Positions 52,801 through 61,624 of a DNA stretch of 64,000 nucleotides are shown piece after piece (the first letter of the stretch is position 1; the number at the start of each line of letters is the position of its first letter). The position numbers and the translations under genes were made by a program. Location: the NCBI GenBank assembly GCA_963082975.1, contig OY720348.1, positions 66,117,719 to 66,181,718 of the forward strand. The letters are read 5' to 3'. The DNA is from Labia minor. Lineage: Eukaryota > Arthropoda > Insecta > Dermaptera > Spongiphoridae. The notes beneath the pieces were generated by a model. That model did no database searches and was not told where the DNA came from. It was given only the letters and a program-made list of their open reading frames with translations.

Positions 52801-53674
52801 TAATATTAAAATTAAAAAATCACATTTAAAAGTCAAAAGGAAAGAATCTTGTTTGGTTTATCCGTCCCCTATCCTCCCTAGCCCAAACCATCCCCTTTAT
52901 ATATATAGGTCTTGTATATATATTTCAACCCAATTAACAGTGTTGAAAGAAAAAAATACAAGTTCAAAAATATATATATAATAATTCAATTAATATTAAA
53001 ATTAAAAAATCACATTTAAAAGTCAAAAGGAAAGAATCTTGTTTGGTTTATCCGTCCCCTATCCTCCCTAGCCCAAGACATCCCCTTTCAAGTGCGACAA
53101 ACCTTATATACCCTCGTATGCCTCTCTTCCCCGCGTGCGGGGGCCCGAAGGCAGTCGGCCTCGGCCGAGTCTTGACGAAGAAGGCCAGTGGGAGGAGGGT
53201 AACCACGCCTCCGTGTTCGCTCGCTGCTCCGAGAAGCGGAGACCTGAGTCACCTCCCCTCCACCAGTTGGCCAGCTCGCCAAAGCTCGGACGAGAGTGGC
53301 CCGAGTGGCCTTTGCCTTCGGACATCCGCACGCGCGGTGTGTGTTGACAGGGGTATTAGGATTGCAGGAGCGGTATGGGAGGATTAAGGAAATTGGATAA
53401 GGCATGAAATGAAAGGGGGGGTTCATTTTTATAAATTATATTTATTGAACTGTGAAATAGTATATAAATATTACATTTAATGTATGACTTTTGAAAATTT
53501 AATTTTGTTTATTATATATACATCTATCATTTTAATTACATTTGAATAATTATGTTTTTATTTGATTTACATTAAATATTTTATTTTATTTTAATTTTTT
53601 TTTTTTTACAGATTTTTCCATACTTGGCTTTCTCACAATACAAGTCTGCATTCATCATCGAAAAGTTTAACTAA
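49884..53674 (+). CDS. Candidate spliced gene for a short secreted peptide (exons 49884-49934 and 53612-53674)
   Basis: An exon candidate at 49817-49934 is bounded by an acceptor (TTTTGTTTTAG) and a strong donor (ACG/GTAAGT). One frame is open across the whole 118 nt and contains ATG at 49884, giving MLAIFFAVSSSAPTFET. That has a short hydrophobic core and small residues, like a signal peptide. A second exon candidate begins at 53612 after a long pyrimidine tract and ACAG, and is in phase. It reads IFPYLAFSQYKSAFIIEKFN, then TAA, and is followed 43 bases later by AATAAA. Joined directly they give 37 residues of no family I recognise; further exons may lie in the 3.7-kb gap. The evidence is splice and poly(A) signals only. 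The terminal exon is open in all frames, and an earlier out-of-frame ATG (49820) opens a 37-codon reading frame, so this is tentative. Confidence 0.3.
49935..52295. other. AT-rich intergenic or intronic DNA
   Basis: Apart from repeat-like AT tracts I see no domain-bearing frame. On the minus strand a 37-nt stretch at 51012-51048 lies between an acceptor-like TTTTAG and a donor GTAAGTAAT, but this is too short to call. The 66-codon plus-strand frame at 49955-50155 has intron-like composition. Confidence 0.5.
52296..53050. repeat. Locally triplicated segment (289-bp and 190-bp steps)
   Basis: A block running from TTTATTTAATTTAATAAG to CTTGTTTGGTTTA occurs at about 52296-52571 and again at about 52580-52860, nearly identical. 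A third, 5'-shortened copy (about 52899-53050) starts at the ATATATATAGGTC motif. GGTCTTGTATATATATTTC is at 52429, 52718 and 52908. Copies 2 and 3 are both followed by TCCGTCCCCTATCCTCCC, the edge of the GC-rich block, so copying extended into that block. Confidence 0.95.
53051..53430. other. GC-rich block of foreign composition
   Basis: About 370 bp of high-GC, CpG-rich sequence stand in DNA that is otherwise extremely AT-rich. Frames are open on both strands (for example 53088-53426 minus and 53043-53387 plus), as expected from GC-richness alone, and I recognise no protein family. On the minus strand GGGTATATAAGG (about 53099-53110) is TATA-like. A fragment of its left edge (52861-52898) is repeated inside the triplication. 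It could be the UTR of a non-LTR retrotransposon, a pseudogene or a captured piece of other DNA. Confidence 0.5.
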
Positions 53675-53716
53675 AAAATGAAATAATAATTTAACTATAT
53701 ATTAAATATCTTTTTT

Positions 53717-53722
53717 AATAAA
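53717..53722 (+). terminator. Possible poly(A) signal AATAAA
   Basis: AATAAA lies 43 bases past the stop codon of the proposed terminal exon. Such hexamers are frequent by chance in DNA this AT-rich. Confidence 0.3.
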
Positions 53723-53740
53723 ATTGTATTATTGAATGAA

Positions 53741-54004
53741 TATTTATTGTATACAATGCATTAAAAATAAAATTCGTACTAAATATCTATTTAATTAATT
53801 ACTCACATTGGATTAAAAAACATTTATTGCTTTATATACATGACATATAAATAAATTCTTTATATTTATTCATTTTCATCAGTAAAAGTTTAAAATTAAT
53901 TTTATTTCATAATCAGAATATTACATTTAAGTAAAGATGGAAGATTACTAGAATCTCACAAACTGGAAAAAAAAAGATTTCATTCATTCAATTTTTATAC
54001 TATA
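53741..54004. other. AT-rich spacer
   Basis: I see nothing beyond simple AT sequence. Confidence 0.5.
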
Positions 54005-54075
54005 CTAGCTGATCAGAGCGCCTTCCAGGCGCTCTTCACACCTAGACGGGGGCTCCGCCCCCTGTACCCCCGAGT
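54005..54075. repeat. Hairpin-rich head of a dispersed element
   Basis: After ACTAGCTGATCA come two perfect hairpins: GAGCGCC (54016-54022) with GGCGCTC (54028-54034), and GGGGGC (54048-54053) with GCCCCC (54057-54062), followed by CTGTACCCCC. Such GC-rich paired heads are common in invertebrate interspersed repeats. The matching tail may be the block ending near 55850. The class is not determined. Confidence 0.5.
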
Positions 54076-54486
54076 GATACATAGTATTTGGTTGAAAGTC
54101 TGTATGTAAAAGGTTTTCATCCATTTTGTTTCAATCAGTATAAGTAGATAAGACATATATTTGTTTTCTTAGAAAATATATATTTTAATTTAATCAGTAA
54201 ATTAATTATATATTATTATTGCATATGTTATATTTATCTAACTCTGTGTCTATACAGTTTTCGAAAGTTCTTAGCTGCAGCATCCACTTTTCTCTAAGAG
54301 TCCTATCCTGAGCTACAACAAAATCCTGTCCCATCCTTCATTGTCCACCCACCTTGATCTTTGGTCTTCCACCGGATGTTTCCCAATATTTGCATGTGTG
54401 TCTGCATACATATCTACGTATATGATAACTGAATAATAATAAATTTAATATCATTTTAAATGAATATTAATTTATATAATAAATAT

Positions 54487-54576
54487 ATTTCGTAATTTGA
54501 TTCTAAAATATTATTAATTTCGTAATTTGATTCTAAAATATTATTAATTTCGTAATTTGATTCTAAAATATTATTA
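54487..54576. repeat. Three perfect 30-bp tandem repeats
   Basis: The 30-base word beginning ATTTCGTAATTTGATTC is present three times without change. It ends where the third copy runs into AAATAAATA. Confidence 0.95.
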
Positions 54577-55610
54577 AAATAAATATTTTTTATTCATAAA
54601 ACTAACTTATACTTACATCTCAAAAACAGCCTTTCTGGGAAATTGCAAAATGTGTTTATTTTTTTATATAAATAATGATCATGCAAATTACACTAAAAAT
54701 TAAAAAAATTATTAGCTATAATAAACTATTATTAGCTATAAATTAATTATAATTAATTAAATTAATAAAAATAATTTAAAGATACAACTCGTTGAGAAAT
54801 GAACTTATAATTAACATTTCCTTTAAAACTGTTTAAAACCCCAGAGTGGACGCTGACAATTTGGGTTTTTCCTGGTAAGACTGTCCCCCCCCTGGTTTTT
54901 CCCAATAACAAAGTGAAAGAAAATTCCCTTATGTTGCCTCCCCTTCCGACCCCCTAAGAGGGGTTATTTTAAAGGAACAATCGAAAAATAATTTTAAATG
55001 AATGAATAAATGAAAATTCAAATTTTATATATTTTTTATATATGTTTATTTATTCACAAAAAATTAATTAAATTGTAATTTAAATTCTTATAGTTTTATT
55101 AAATAAATCATTTTTAGTTATAATTTTATATAAGCATTTTTTAATTGAACCTATTCAATCTTGTCACTCCCTAATCAACATACGCGGTTTCAATAACCCT
55201 TTTAATTATTCTAAATTCAATCCAGAGTGCTACCAATTAATTAAACTTATTTTTAACCCAATTTTTCTTATAAAATACCTCACCCCTAATATCTTATACA
55301 CGACAATCTATATATAAGATGGTAGGTTTAATCAAATGGACTATAGAGAGATTTGTTTGCTAAAAACATCTTATTACATTAGAAAAATTTTAAATAATTA
55401 CAATAAATAGAATAATATATTCTTACCTAAAAACAAATTGGTTTTTATAGTCAACAATTCTTATCTTGTTAATAACTAAATAACTTAAGAGTATAACTAA
55501 TGGTTTTCAATTTATAAAATCTAATTTAACACACAACAATTCCGTCTCATTATTGTATTGTAATACAAAGTTAGAAATATTAAGTTTAAAAAAAATTAAA
55601 AATATTTGAA
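54577..55610. other. AT-rich DNA, perhaps interior of a dispersed element
   Basis: No coding frame. A patch with C- and G-runs at 54839-54966 (CCCCCCCCTGG, GACCCCCTAAGAGGGG) resembles the GC-rich parts of the flanking repeat pieces. Confidence 0.4.
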
Positions 55611-55850
55611 TTTGGAAAATTATATGTAGCGCCATCTGTCGATAGTTTTGTGTAACTACAGACTTTTAGCAAAATATTACTAATTAAATTAATTTTGGAT
55701 AAATTAATTTTGGATTTAACTACACTAAAACCTTCCCTGGGATGCCCACAACAATCCCTGAAAGTTTCACCGTAATCGGACGGGTAGTTTTTGAGTCTAT
55801 AAGAGACAGACACACAGACATTGCCTTTTATATATATAGATTTAAAATTA
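55611..55850. mobile_element. Tail-like fragment of an interspersed retroelement
   Basis: The block with GCGCCATCTGTCGATAG, then GTTTCACCGTAATCGGACGG, then GACAGACACACAGACATTGC and a short (TA)n stretch has the layout of invertebrate non-LTR or SINE-like repeat tails. The minus-strand frame at 55586-55813 is a chance reading of it. The family is not identified. Confidence 0.4.
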
Positions 55851-56410
55851 ACTGAACCTGGATTATTTTTAAATAAATTTATCTAATACTTTTTATAGAT
55901 TTATAATTAGTAATTATTTTTCTTATATAAGATATAATTTCTTATTATAAATACAATATTGTTATTATATTTTTTGGTTTTAATATAATAAAATAAAATT
56001 GGTGGTATGTATATATTTCAAATATTATTTAATATAACTTCAAATTCAATTCAATTCAATATTAATAAAATTTATTAATTAATTCATATACCTAATTTTA
56101 TCATTTTTAACACAGAATGAAGCTAAAATATTAAATTACTTTAATTAAAAATAGTTGAGTATCTTTTTTTATTTTAGGACCTAATTATAATTCTACTTTA
56201 CAAAAGTATTCAGAAAAAATCTACAAAAGAGGTAGGTAATCGTACAAGTATTATATTTGGTAGAGTAATATTAAAACTTCACTTTTACTTTTCGAAGATA
56301 TTTAAAATTTTCTATTTCGAATACTTGACATCCAAAGATTAGACAAACAAGAAATTGAAAAATAAAAATTCAATTAACTAAAAAAAAATGAATTCTTTTT
56401 TTAATTTATT
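55851..56410. other. AT-rich DNA, no gene seen
   Basis: Simple sequence only. Confidence 0.5.
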
Positions 56411-56620
56411 TTTACTATCTTGCCAGAGATAGTATTGCGATCACGAAAATTTTTCATCTCGAGATGTTGATGTTTTTATACGTTTTGAAGGTTCCTGAAT
56501 CATTTTCACTAAGGTTGAGAAAGATGTATGTGTGTGTATGTGTATGTATGTATGTATGTATGTATGTGTGTATGTAGACAAGATTACGCAAAAACGGTTT
56601 GAGCTAGAATCATGAAATTA
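56411..56620 (+). repeat. Dispersed repeat X, copy 1
   Basis: The order of segments is ACTATCTTGCCAGAGATAGT, TTGCGATCACGAAAATTTTT, GTTTTTATACGTTTTGAAG, CACTAAGGTTGAGAAA, a TATG/TG microsatellite (about 56524-56577) and GATTACGCAAAAACGGTTT. The reverse complement of all of these is found in the same order at 59258-59445. No terminal repeats or coding frame were seen. Confidence 0.85.
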
Positions 56621-56899
56621 TTTTTATTTGCATTTGATCTCTAGGTTCTTTTTAGCTAGGCTTCGCATTCATATTTATGTTAAATTTTTATGAGCATGGT
56701 GTGTTTTTAAAACCTTTTTCTCAAGTTCCATAACTCAGATTTAAACCTTTGATCTTTGCATTCCGATGAAATGAATCCTAAATGTTAAAAAAAAATTAAT
56801 ATAAAATAAACTCAATTTATTGTCCCAATAGACCCCACAAATTAAAGTAAAAACATGATATTTGAAAATATAATAAAGTTTAATTGGCAATTAGGTTTG

Positions 56900-56993
56900 A
56901 TAATTTTTATCTCGTAAACTGGAAGGGACCGCCACATACTCTTTTGTATGGAATCAAAAAAGGAATCCACTGTTAAAGTTTTATCCAAATCCA
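56900..56993. repeat. Degenerate dispersed repeat Y, copy 2
   Basis: Same orientation as the copy at 49429-49530, with about 60-70 percent of positions agreeing by eye. Confidence 0.6.
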
Positions 56994-57276
56994 TACATTG
57001 GGTTTAAATATTTAAATTTTACTATGTCTAAATAAATATCTTAAAAATTTAAATAAAGAAACATATCCCGAAAATTCAAAACATTTTCATTTAATTGTGG
57101 TACAAATTTTATAGGAGCCTACAACAAGCAAAATCAATTATATTCTTATTTAAAAAATAAAATAAAATAGAATTATTTGAAGAAATAGCTAAAAGAAAAA
57201 TCGAATTTCATTTTAAGTAAAAAACCAGCAAATAAAGGTTAGTGAAATTAACAATTATAAATTTATAAATATATTA
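56994..57276. other. AT-rich DNA, no gene seen
   Basis: Nothing recognisable. Confidence 0.5.
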
Positions 57277-57935
57277 CAGTGGCGCAACAAGGTTTTTTTA
57301 GGGTTTTAACCCCCCACCCTCCCCAGAAGAGAAAAAAAATTCAAATTGCTATATATTATGTACTATATTATAAATAGAAAAGAAAAAATAAACAATAAAA
57401 TGTACTTTGACACCTCTTTAAACTACCCTTACTTATGGTCCGATCTTGTCCAAAAACAATCCAATCGCCCCGTCATTCCCCCCAAAAAAACATCTAAATT
57501 TCAAGACAATATCTCATTTTGTTTAGAAGTAATCTCGGTAACGAACGGCCGGCCGGCCGGTTCAAAAACTTTTTTCCAGTTTTGGATTCAAAACCGTCTG
57601 AAAAGTGGAGATCTCAAAAAATCTCCGAGCAAAAATTTTCAAAATTTTCCGATCATCGTATAATCTATCCTTATTTCATGAGGAAAGCTAAAATGATTTA
57701 CTTATAGCTGGAAAAAAATATTTTCTTTCTAAAACTGTGAATACGCGTAAATAAAATACAAAATTAAATTTTTTTGCCAGATTTTGTAAAATCAGTGTTT
57801 CATTTACAAAACATTTTTTAAATATTTGATTTAAAAAAAAAATCTTGAGAGAGCCTGGGGGGGGGGGGGGCGCCATCGGAAGGTGGAACGGCTAGTTAAA
57901 CCCCCCCCCAGGATAAAATCTTGGTTGCGCCACTG
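57277..57935. mobile_element. Non-autonomous inverted-repeat DNA transposon, 659 bp
   Basis: The left end CAGTGGCGCAACAAGG and the right end, read inward as CAGTGGCGCAACCAAG, form terminal inverted repeats. TATATTA flanks both sides (57270-57276 and 57936-57942), close to the 8-bp duplication of hAT elements; a bare TA duplication (Tc1/mariner-type) is also possible. The inside has C- and G-runs close to each end, including 14 G in a row (57857-57870), a CGGCCGGCCGGCCG palindrome (57546-57559) and no transposase. The frames at 57346-57663 and 57519-57707 are not credible proteins. Confidence 0.85.
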
Positions 57936-58320
57936 TATATTATAAATATTTTATCAAGTTATTTCAATTAATTTGTATCATTGTAGGAAACAAATTTTTG
58001 ATGGGTCATTTTTAGAAAACCCATTTAACAATTGTAATAATTAAAAAATTGTAAAATTTTTAAAGTTTATAATAATAAATTCTAATATTATAAATTTGTT
58101 AAAGGGTCGAGCGAAAGCTCGGTGTTCCAGGTACTGTATTACTTATGATACCTATGTGCTTATTATTCTACATATATTATTATTTGAAATATAAGAAAAA
58201 AAATAAAAATTATATAAACAAGTAGCGATGAAATATTAAAAAAAAAATTAATAAATCGTCTTTAAATATATAAATTATACATACAATAGAATAGTATGTA
58301 TTAAAAGGAATGAAAAAACT
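57936..58320. other. AT-rich DNA with one tetraloop hairpin
   Basis: CGAGC-GAAA-GCTCG (58108-58121) is a perfect 5-bp stem with a GNRA loop inside a slightly GC-richer patch (58103-58135), probably a fragment of another dispersed repeat. Otherwise featureless. Confidence 0.45.
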
Positions 58321-58390
58321 CCACGTATAGAGGGTAATTTTTCCCGGATTATTTTCGTTCCCGGGAAACGGGATTCCAGGGAAATTTTAA
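58321..58390. repeat. GC-richer repeat fragment
   Basis: TTTTTCCCGG, TTCCCGGGAAACGGG and ATTCCAGGGAAA are short inverted and direct versions of one word, as in the subterminal regions of some hAT-type elements. No partner end was found nearby. Confidence 0.3.
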
Positions 58391-59257
58391 AAAATACTAA
58401 ATCAGAAGTGGAAATTGTAAAAATTTTTTTGCAAAAAAATAAAATAAATTAAATTAAAAAAAATTTTGTTTTTCTTATTTTGGTTTTTCTTTACTGTATT
58501 TATCTGTGATTTGGATGTTTTTGATATTTTTTTTATCACCACCCAAAAAGGCGGACTGAAATAACATACAAAATGTTTGAATATATATATATATCTTGAA
58601 TAAATAAATAAATAATATTTATTTATTTATCAAAAAATATAATTATGTCTTTACCTTTGTATTTATTAAAGCTTTTGTGGTTATTTTGATAATTATTAAG
58701 GAAATTTTTATAAAAAAAAATAGCGTCAAAATAAAGGAAACACAACATCAGAGTAACATAAACCACATAAACAAATGTCTTCTCTCACCTCAAATATAAA
58801 AGACGAAATTAAAAACGAAAATAAGAATTTATAAGGTAACTTGTGAATGTAAATTAGCTGGAGTGTCTCCACTCGACTATCTCGCAATTTGAATTGGATT
58901 AAATAACATAATATATTATATTTAAATTAAATTTAATTAATTATAAATTATAAATAATAAATATTAAACCAGCGCATGTTTGGCTTATTGTTAATGGCAC
59001 CACGTCACGTGTTGGCGCGTGAGATTTGCAGTGTTAAAAAATTAATTCTGGTAATTTCAGCGATTTCAATCAAGCTGAAATTATATATATAGCAGTTTTA
59101 TACAATTATTAATCATGTGAAAAATTATTAAACATAAATCTTTATTTTTGCGGTCACTTTAGAGGAAAAAAAATCAAAACGTTGTAAGTAATGACCCTCT
59201 TCCGGTTGAGCTACATTTCTCAAAAGTTGATAGAAAACTACGAATTTTGAATAATGC
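58391..59257. other. AT-rich DNA, no gene seen
   Basis: A (TA)n/TAAA tract lies at 58580-58630. A small GC-richer patch with CACGTCACGTG at 59001-59011 contains E-box-like sequence. No frame or element end was recognised. Confidence 0.4.
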
Positions 59258-59445
59258 TCATGTACCAAATTTCATCATTCTAGCTGAAACCGTTTTTGCG
59301 TAATCTTGGTTACATACATACACACACACAGAGACATTTTTCTCAACCTTAGTGACAATGATTCTTCAAAACGTATAAAAACATCAAAATCTCAACATCG
59401 AAAAATTTCGTGATCGCAATAATATCTCTTACGAGATAGTAAAAA
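59258..59445 (-). repeat. Dispersed repeat X, copy 2 (inverted)
   Basis: Read on the minus strand it follows copy 1 (56411-56620): ACTATCTCGTAAGAGATA, TTGCGATCACGAAA, GTTTTTATACGTTTTGAAG, CACTAAGGTTGAGAAA, a shorter TGTG/TATG tract and GATTACGCAAAAACGGTTT. It directly abuts the Penelope-like fragment at 59446. Confidence 0.85.
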
Positions 59446-59679
59446 GTATACATTGGTGAAACAAGTAGAAAGATTTCTATAAGACTGTCTGAACATGAGA
59501 GAGCCATTAGATTTTAACATCCAAATCAATCAGCAATTGCAGAACATGCCTTAACAACAGGACATAAAATTAATTTAGATTATGTAGAAACACTTCATAT
59601 TGAAAACAATTGATGGAAAATAGACTGGATAGATGGATATAGACTTAATAAGATGTGGAACATAGTGTTGGATGAGTAA
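59446..59679 (+). pseudogene. Penelope-like retroelement, GIY-YIG endonuclease fragment
   Basis: One frame reads VYIGETSRKISIRLSEHERA, then (after a stop) PNQSAIAEHALTTGHKINLD, YVETL and a second stop. YIGET, R-L-x-EH and the S-A-x-AEH-x-x-x-x-GHKI pattern are the core of the GIY-YIG nuclease that Penelope-like elements carry after their reverse transcriptase. Two in-frame stops (TAA, TGA) and no upstream reverse transcriptase show a dead, 5'-truncated copy. A group I intron homing endonuclease is less likely, because it would not show the AEH-x4-GHKI segment. Confidence 0.75.
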
Positions 59680-59778
59680 AATTTGTCAGATTGAATGTTA
59701 TATAATTAATCTAGTGTGTATATATCTTGAATATAGAAATAATTTACTATCTTTATTGTAAAGACATAAAAAACAGTT

Positions 59779-59850
59779 CGCTTGAATCAGAGCAAGCGTA
59801 CGGTTACTTGAAAACGACTGCAGAATAAGCAGTCGCAACGTTGTACAGTT
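59779..59850 (+). other. Two stem-loops downstream of the Penelope fragment, ribozyme-like
   Basis: CGCTTG/CAAGCG (59779-59784 with 59793-59798) and CGACTGC/GCAGTCG (59815-59821 with 59829-59835) are perfect stems. The second is preceded by CTTGAAAA and followed by CAACGTTGTAC. Penelope-like elements are known to carry hammerhead ribozymes, whose core is CUGAUGA-stem-GAAAC. The arrangement here would be a decayed version. This is an inference from position and layout; the core bases do not match fully. Confidence 0.3.
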
Positions 59851-60473
59851 ATTTTAATTTAATAAATAATTTTATACAAACAATGTGGTCTTTTAATAAA
59901 AATTCCCATAATAAATGTCTTTACCTTACTCGCTCTCAACGACAGCTTATTTATATTAATTTAAGTTAAGGGGTAGGTGATGGAGAGCGATTAATTTGAA
60001 GGGTGTGAGGAAAATTACTTTCTTTCCAAATAGTCAAGTGCAATAGTGTATTTTATTATTGTTACCTGTTCAAGAACCATTTTCTATAGAACCCTTACCA
60101 AGGTGTCAGGTATGGCAATTAAAACAGACCCAAGCTTGTGAAATCGAATTTTAAGTCTAAAAGTTGATTGACAGTTATAAAGTTGTGCCATTTTCTATTA
60201 CACGTGCAGATATATAACTATTTATGTACAAAAAAAGTTAAATACATAATAATTTGGCAATGGCAACTGCCGTCTGCCAGAGGTTCACTGTAAAAAAAAG
60301 CTCAAAAAATAGAAAAATTTTAAAGAAAAATTAAAGGGAGAGAAAGAGAAAGAAAAAGGAAAAAAAAAAAAAAAAAATTATAACAAAAGACAAATGTATG
60401 TATGAACACTTGTATTTTATATTTATTAGGACTATTTCAGTTAACAAACAAATATTTCGGTATCGGCATCATA
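59851..60473. other. AT-rich DNA, no gene seen
   Basis: An imperfect inverted pair CGCTCTC (59931-59937) and GAGAGCG, and a long A-run (60361-60377). No coding frame. Confidence 0.4.
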
Positions 60474-60481
60474 ATCAGCAT

Positions 60482-61553
60482 TAGGGCCTACAATACCGAA
60501 CAAAAATCTGAATACCGGTATCTGATATTTGAAATATCGGGATACCGGTATTATTAATAAAAAATTTACTCGTTATATTTTTACTTACATCAGATGTTAT
60601 ATTGACTTGTTAACAAATATAATATATGAAATCCTATAAATATAGTTCTGAAATGAGTATATATATAGATATTATTTATTTTATTACATAGAGAGTAGGA
60701 AGGAGTAGATAGATACAAAAAAACGTGCAAGTAAAAAAAGTATATATATTAAATTAAGTTTTTTTCTTTAACGCGTTTATGGTTACCTTGTCAGATTCTA
60801 ATACTGTTTCATTACTAATTTGGCAAGTTATTAAGTTATTGGAAGGGATGTTTCTTGCACAACTTCCATATCTTCTGTATCTTCTAGATTTTCATGTCGC
60901 CGTTTAGTTAAACTTACAATTATTTTAATGATTGTAAATTTGGACATGATTTTAAATACTTCTCCATACTTTTTCATGCTTCCAATAATTCTAATGCAAT
61001 TGCAGATTTTTGCTGGGAAAGAGTATCTAACATAAATGTTAAAGAAACGTCAGCCGCAAAAAAAGATTTGCATCTTTTCGGCATAATGCATCTACTGTTA
61101 ATTTTACAGGAGTAAGAGCAGCAATAATTAAAGATAATAAATTAAAAATTCTCAGATACATGAATATCAGAACTAATGTCAATAAGCGCTTTTTGAATAC
61201 AAAATTTAATTTCTTCAAATTTTTCTATCATAAATAACATACTGTTCCATCTTGTTTGACAATCTCATTTTAGCGCTTTTCTTTACCTAAATGTTCTCTC
61301 ACCTACCTTTGTAAATATTAGAATTTTTAGAAGGTGAATTTTAAATGTTTTCACCACTTTCCGAATTTTTGAAACTAGAGATGATATACCAGTATGTCTA
61401 ATTTCAAAAAATATTTCTTGTAATGATTTAATATTATTTTAAATTAGATTTATATTGTGCATAAATTCAATTTTTATCAACTAATGTAATACCGAAATAC
61501 CGGTTTTTAATAAGGGACAAAAATCGTCCGAGATCCCGGTATTGTAAGCCCTA
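60482..61553. mobile_element. Degenerate hAT transposon, 1072 bp
   Basis: The ends TAGGGCCTACAATACCG and (read inward from the right) TAGGGCTTACAATACCG differ at one base. A perfect 8-bp target duplication ATCAGCAT flanks them (60474-60481 and 61554-61561), which is diagnostic of hAT-type insertion. Both subterminal regions repeat ATACCGGTAT and CCGGTATT words, as expected of transposase-binding sites. The inside carries part of a transposase gene on the minus strand. Confidence 0.9.
60962..61261 (-). pseudogene. hAT transposase fragment
   Basis: Starting at 61261 the frame reads CQTRWNSMLFMIEKFEEIKF and CIQKALIDISSDI, the region around the conserved TRWNS motif of hAT transposases. A stop follows, and after a frame shift ADVSLTFMLDTLSQQKSAIA and LELLEA continue the family pattern. 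The BED zinc finger and the C-terminal dimerisation region are not recognisable, so the gene is dead. It lies wholly inside the element 60482-61553. Confidence 0.75.
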
Positions 61554-61596
61554 ATCAGCATGAAAAATAATTTTTTTTTTGTGGGAAAAAAAAAAT

Positions 61597-61624
61597 TATA
61601 ACCTCCCTTTAAAGGGAGGTTATA
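61597..61624. repeat. Perfect 28-bp palindrome
   Basis: TATAACCTCCCTTT is followed directly by its exact reverse complement, with no spacer. It lies 43 bp past the hAT element's right end, outside its target duplication. It could be a cruciform site, a two-fold protein-binding site or the fused ends of a lost element. Confidence 0.95.

Noticed and set aside
53043-53426. Overlapping 112- and 114-codon frames in the GC-rich block as genes
   Set aside because: Both strands are open at once, no domain is recognisable, and high GC alone removes stop codons.
57346-57876. Frames of 105, 62 and 62 codons
   Set aside because: They lie inside the non-autonomous element 57277-57935 and have low-complexity, homopolymer-driven translations.
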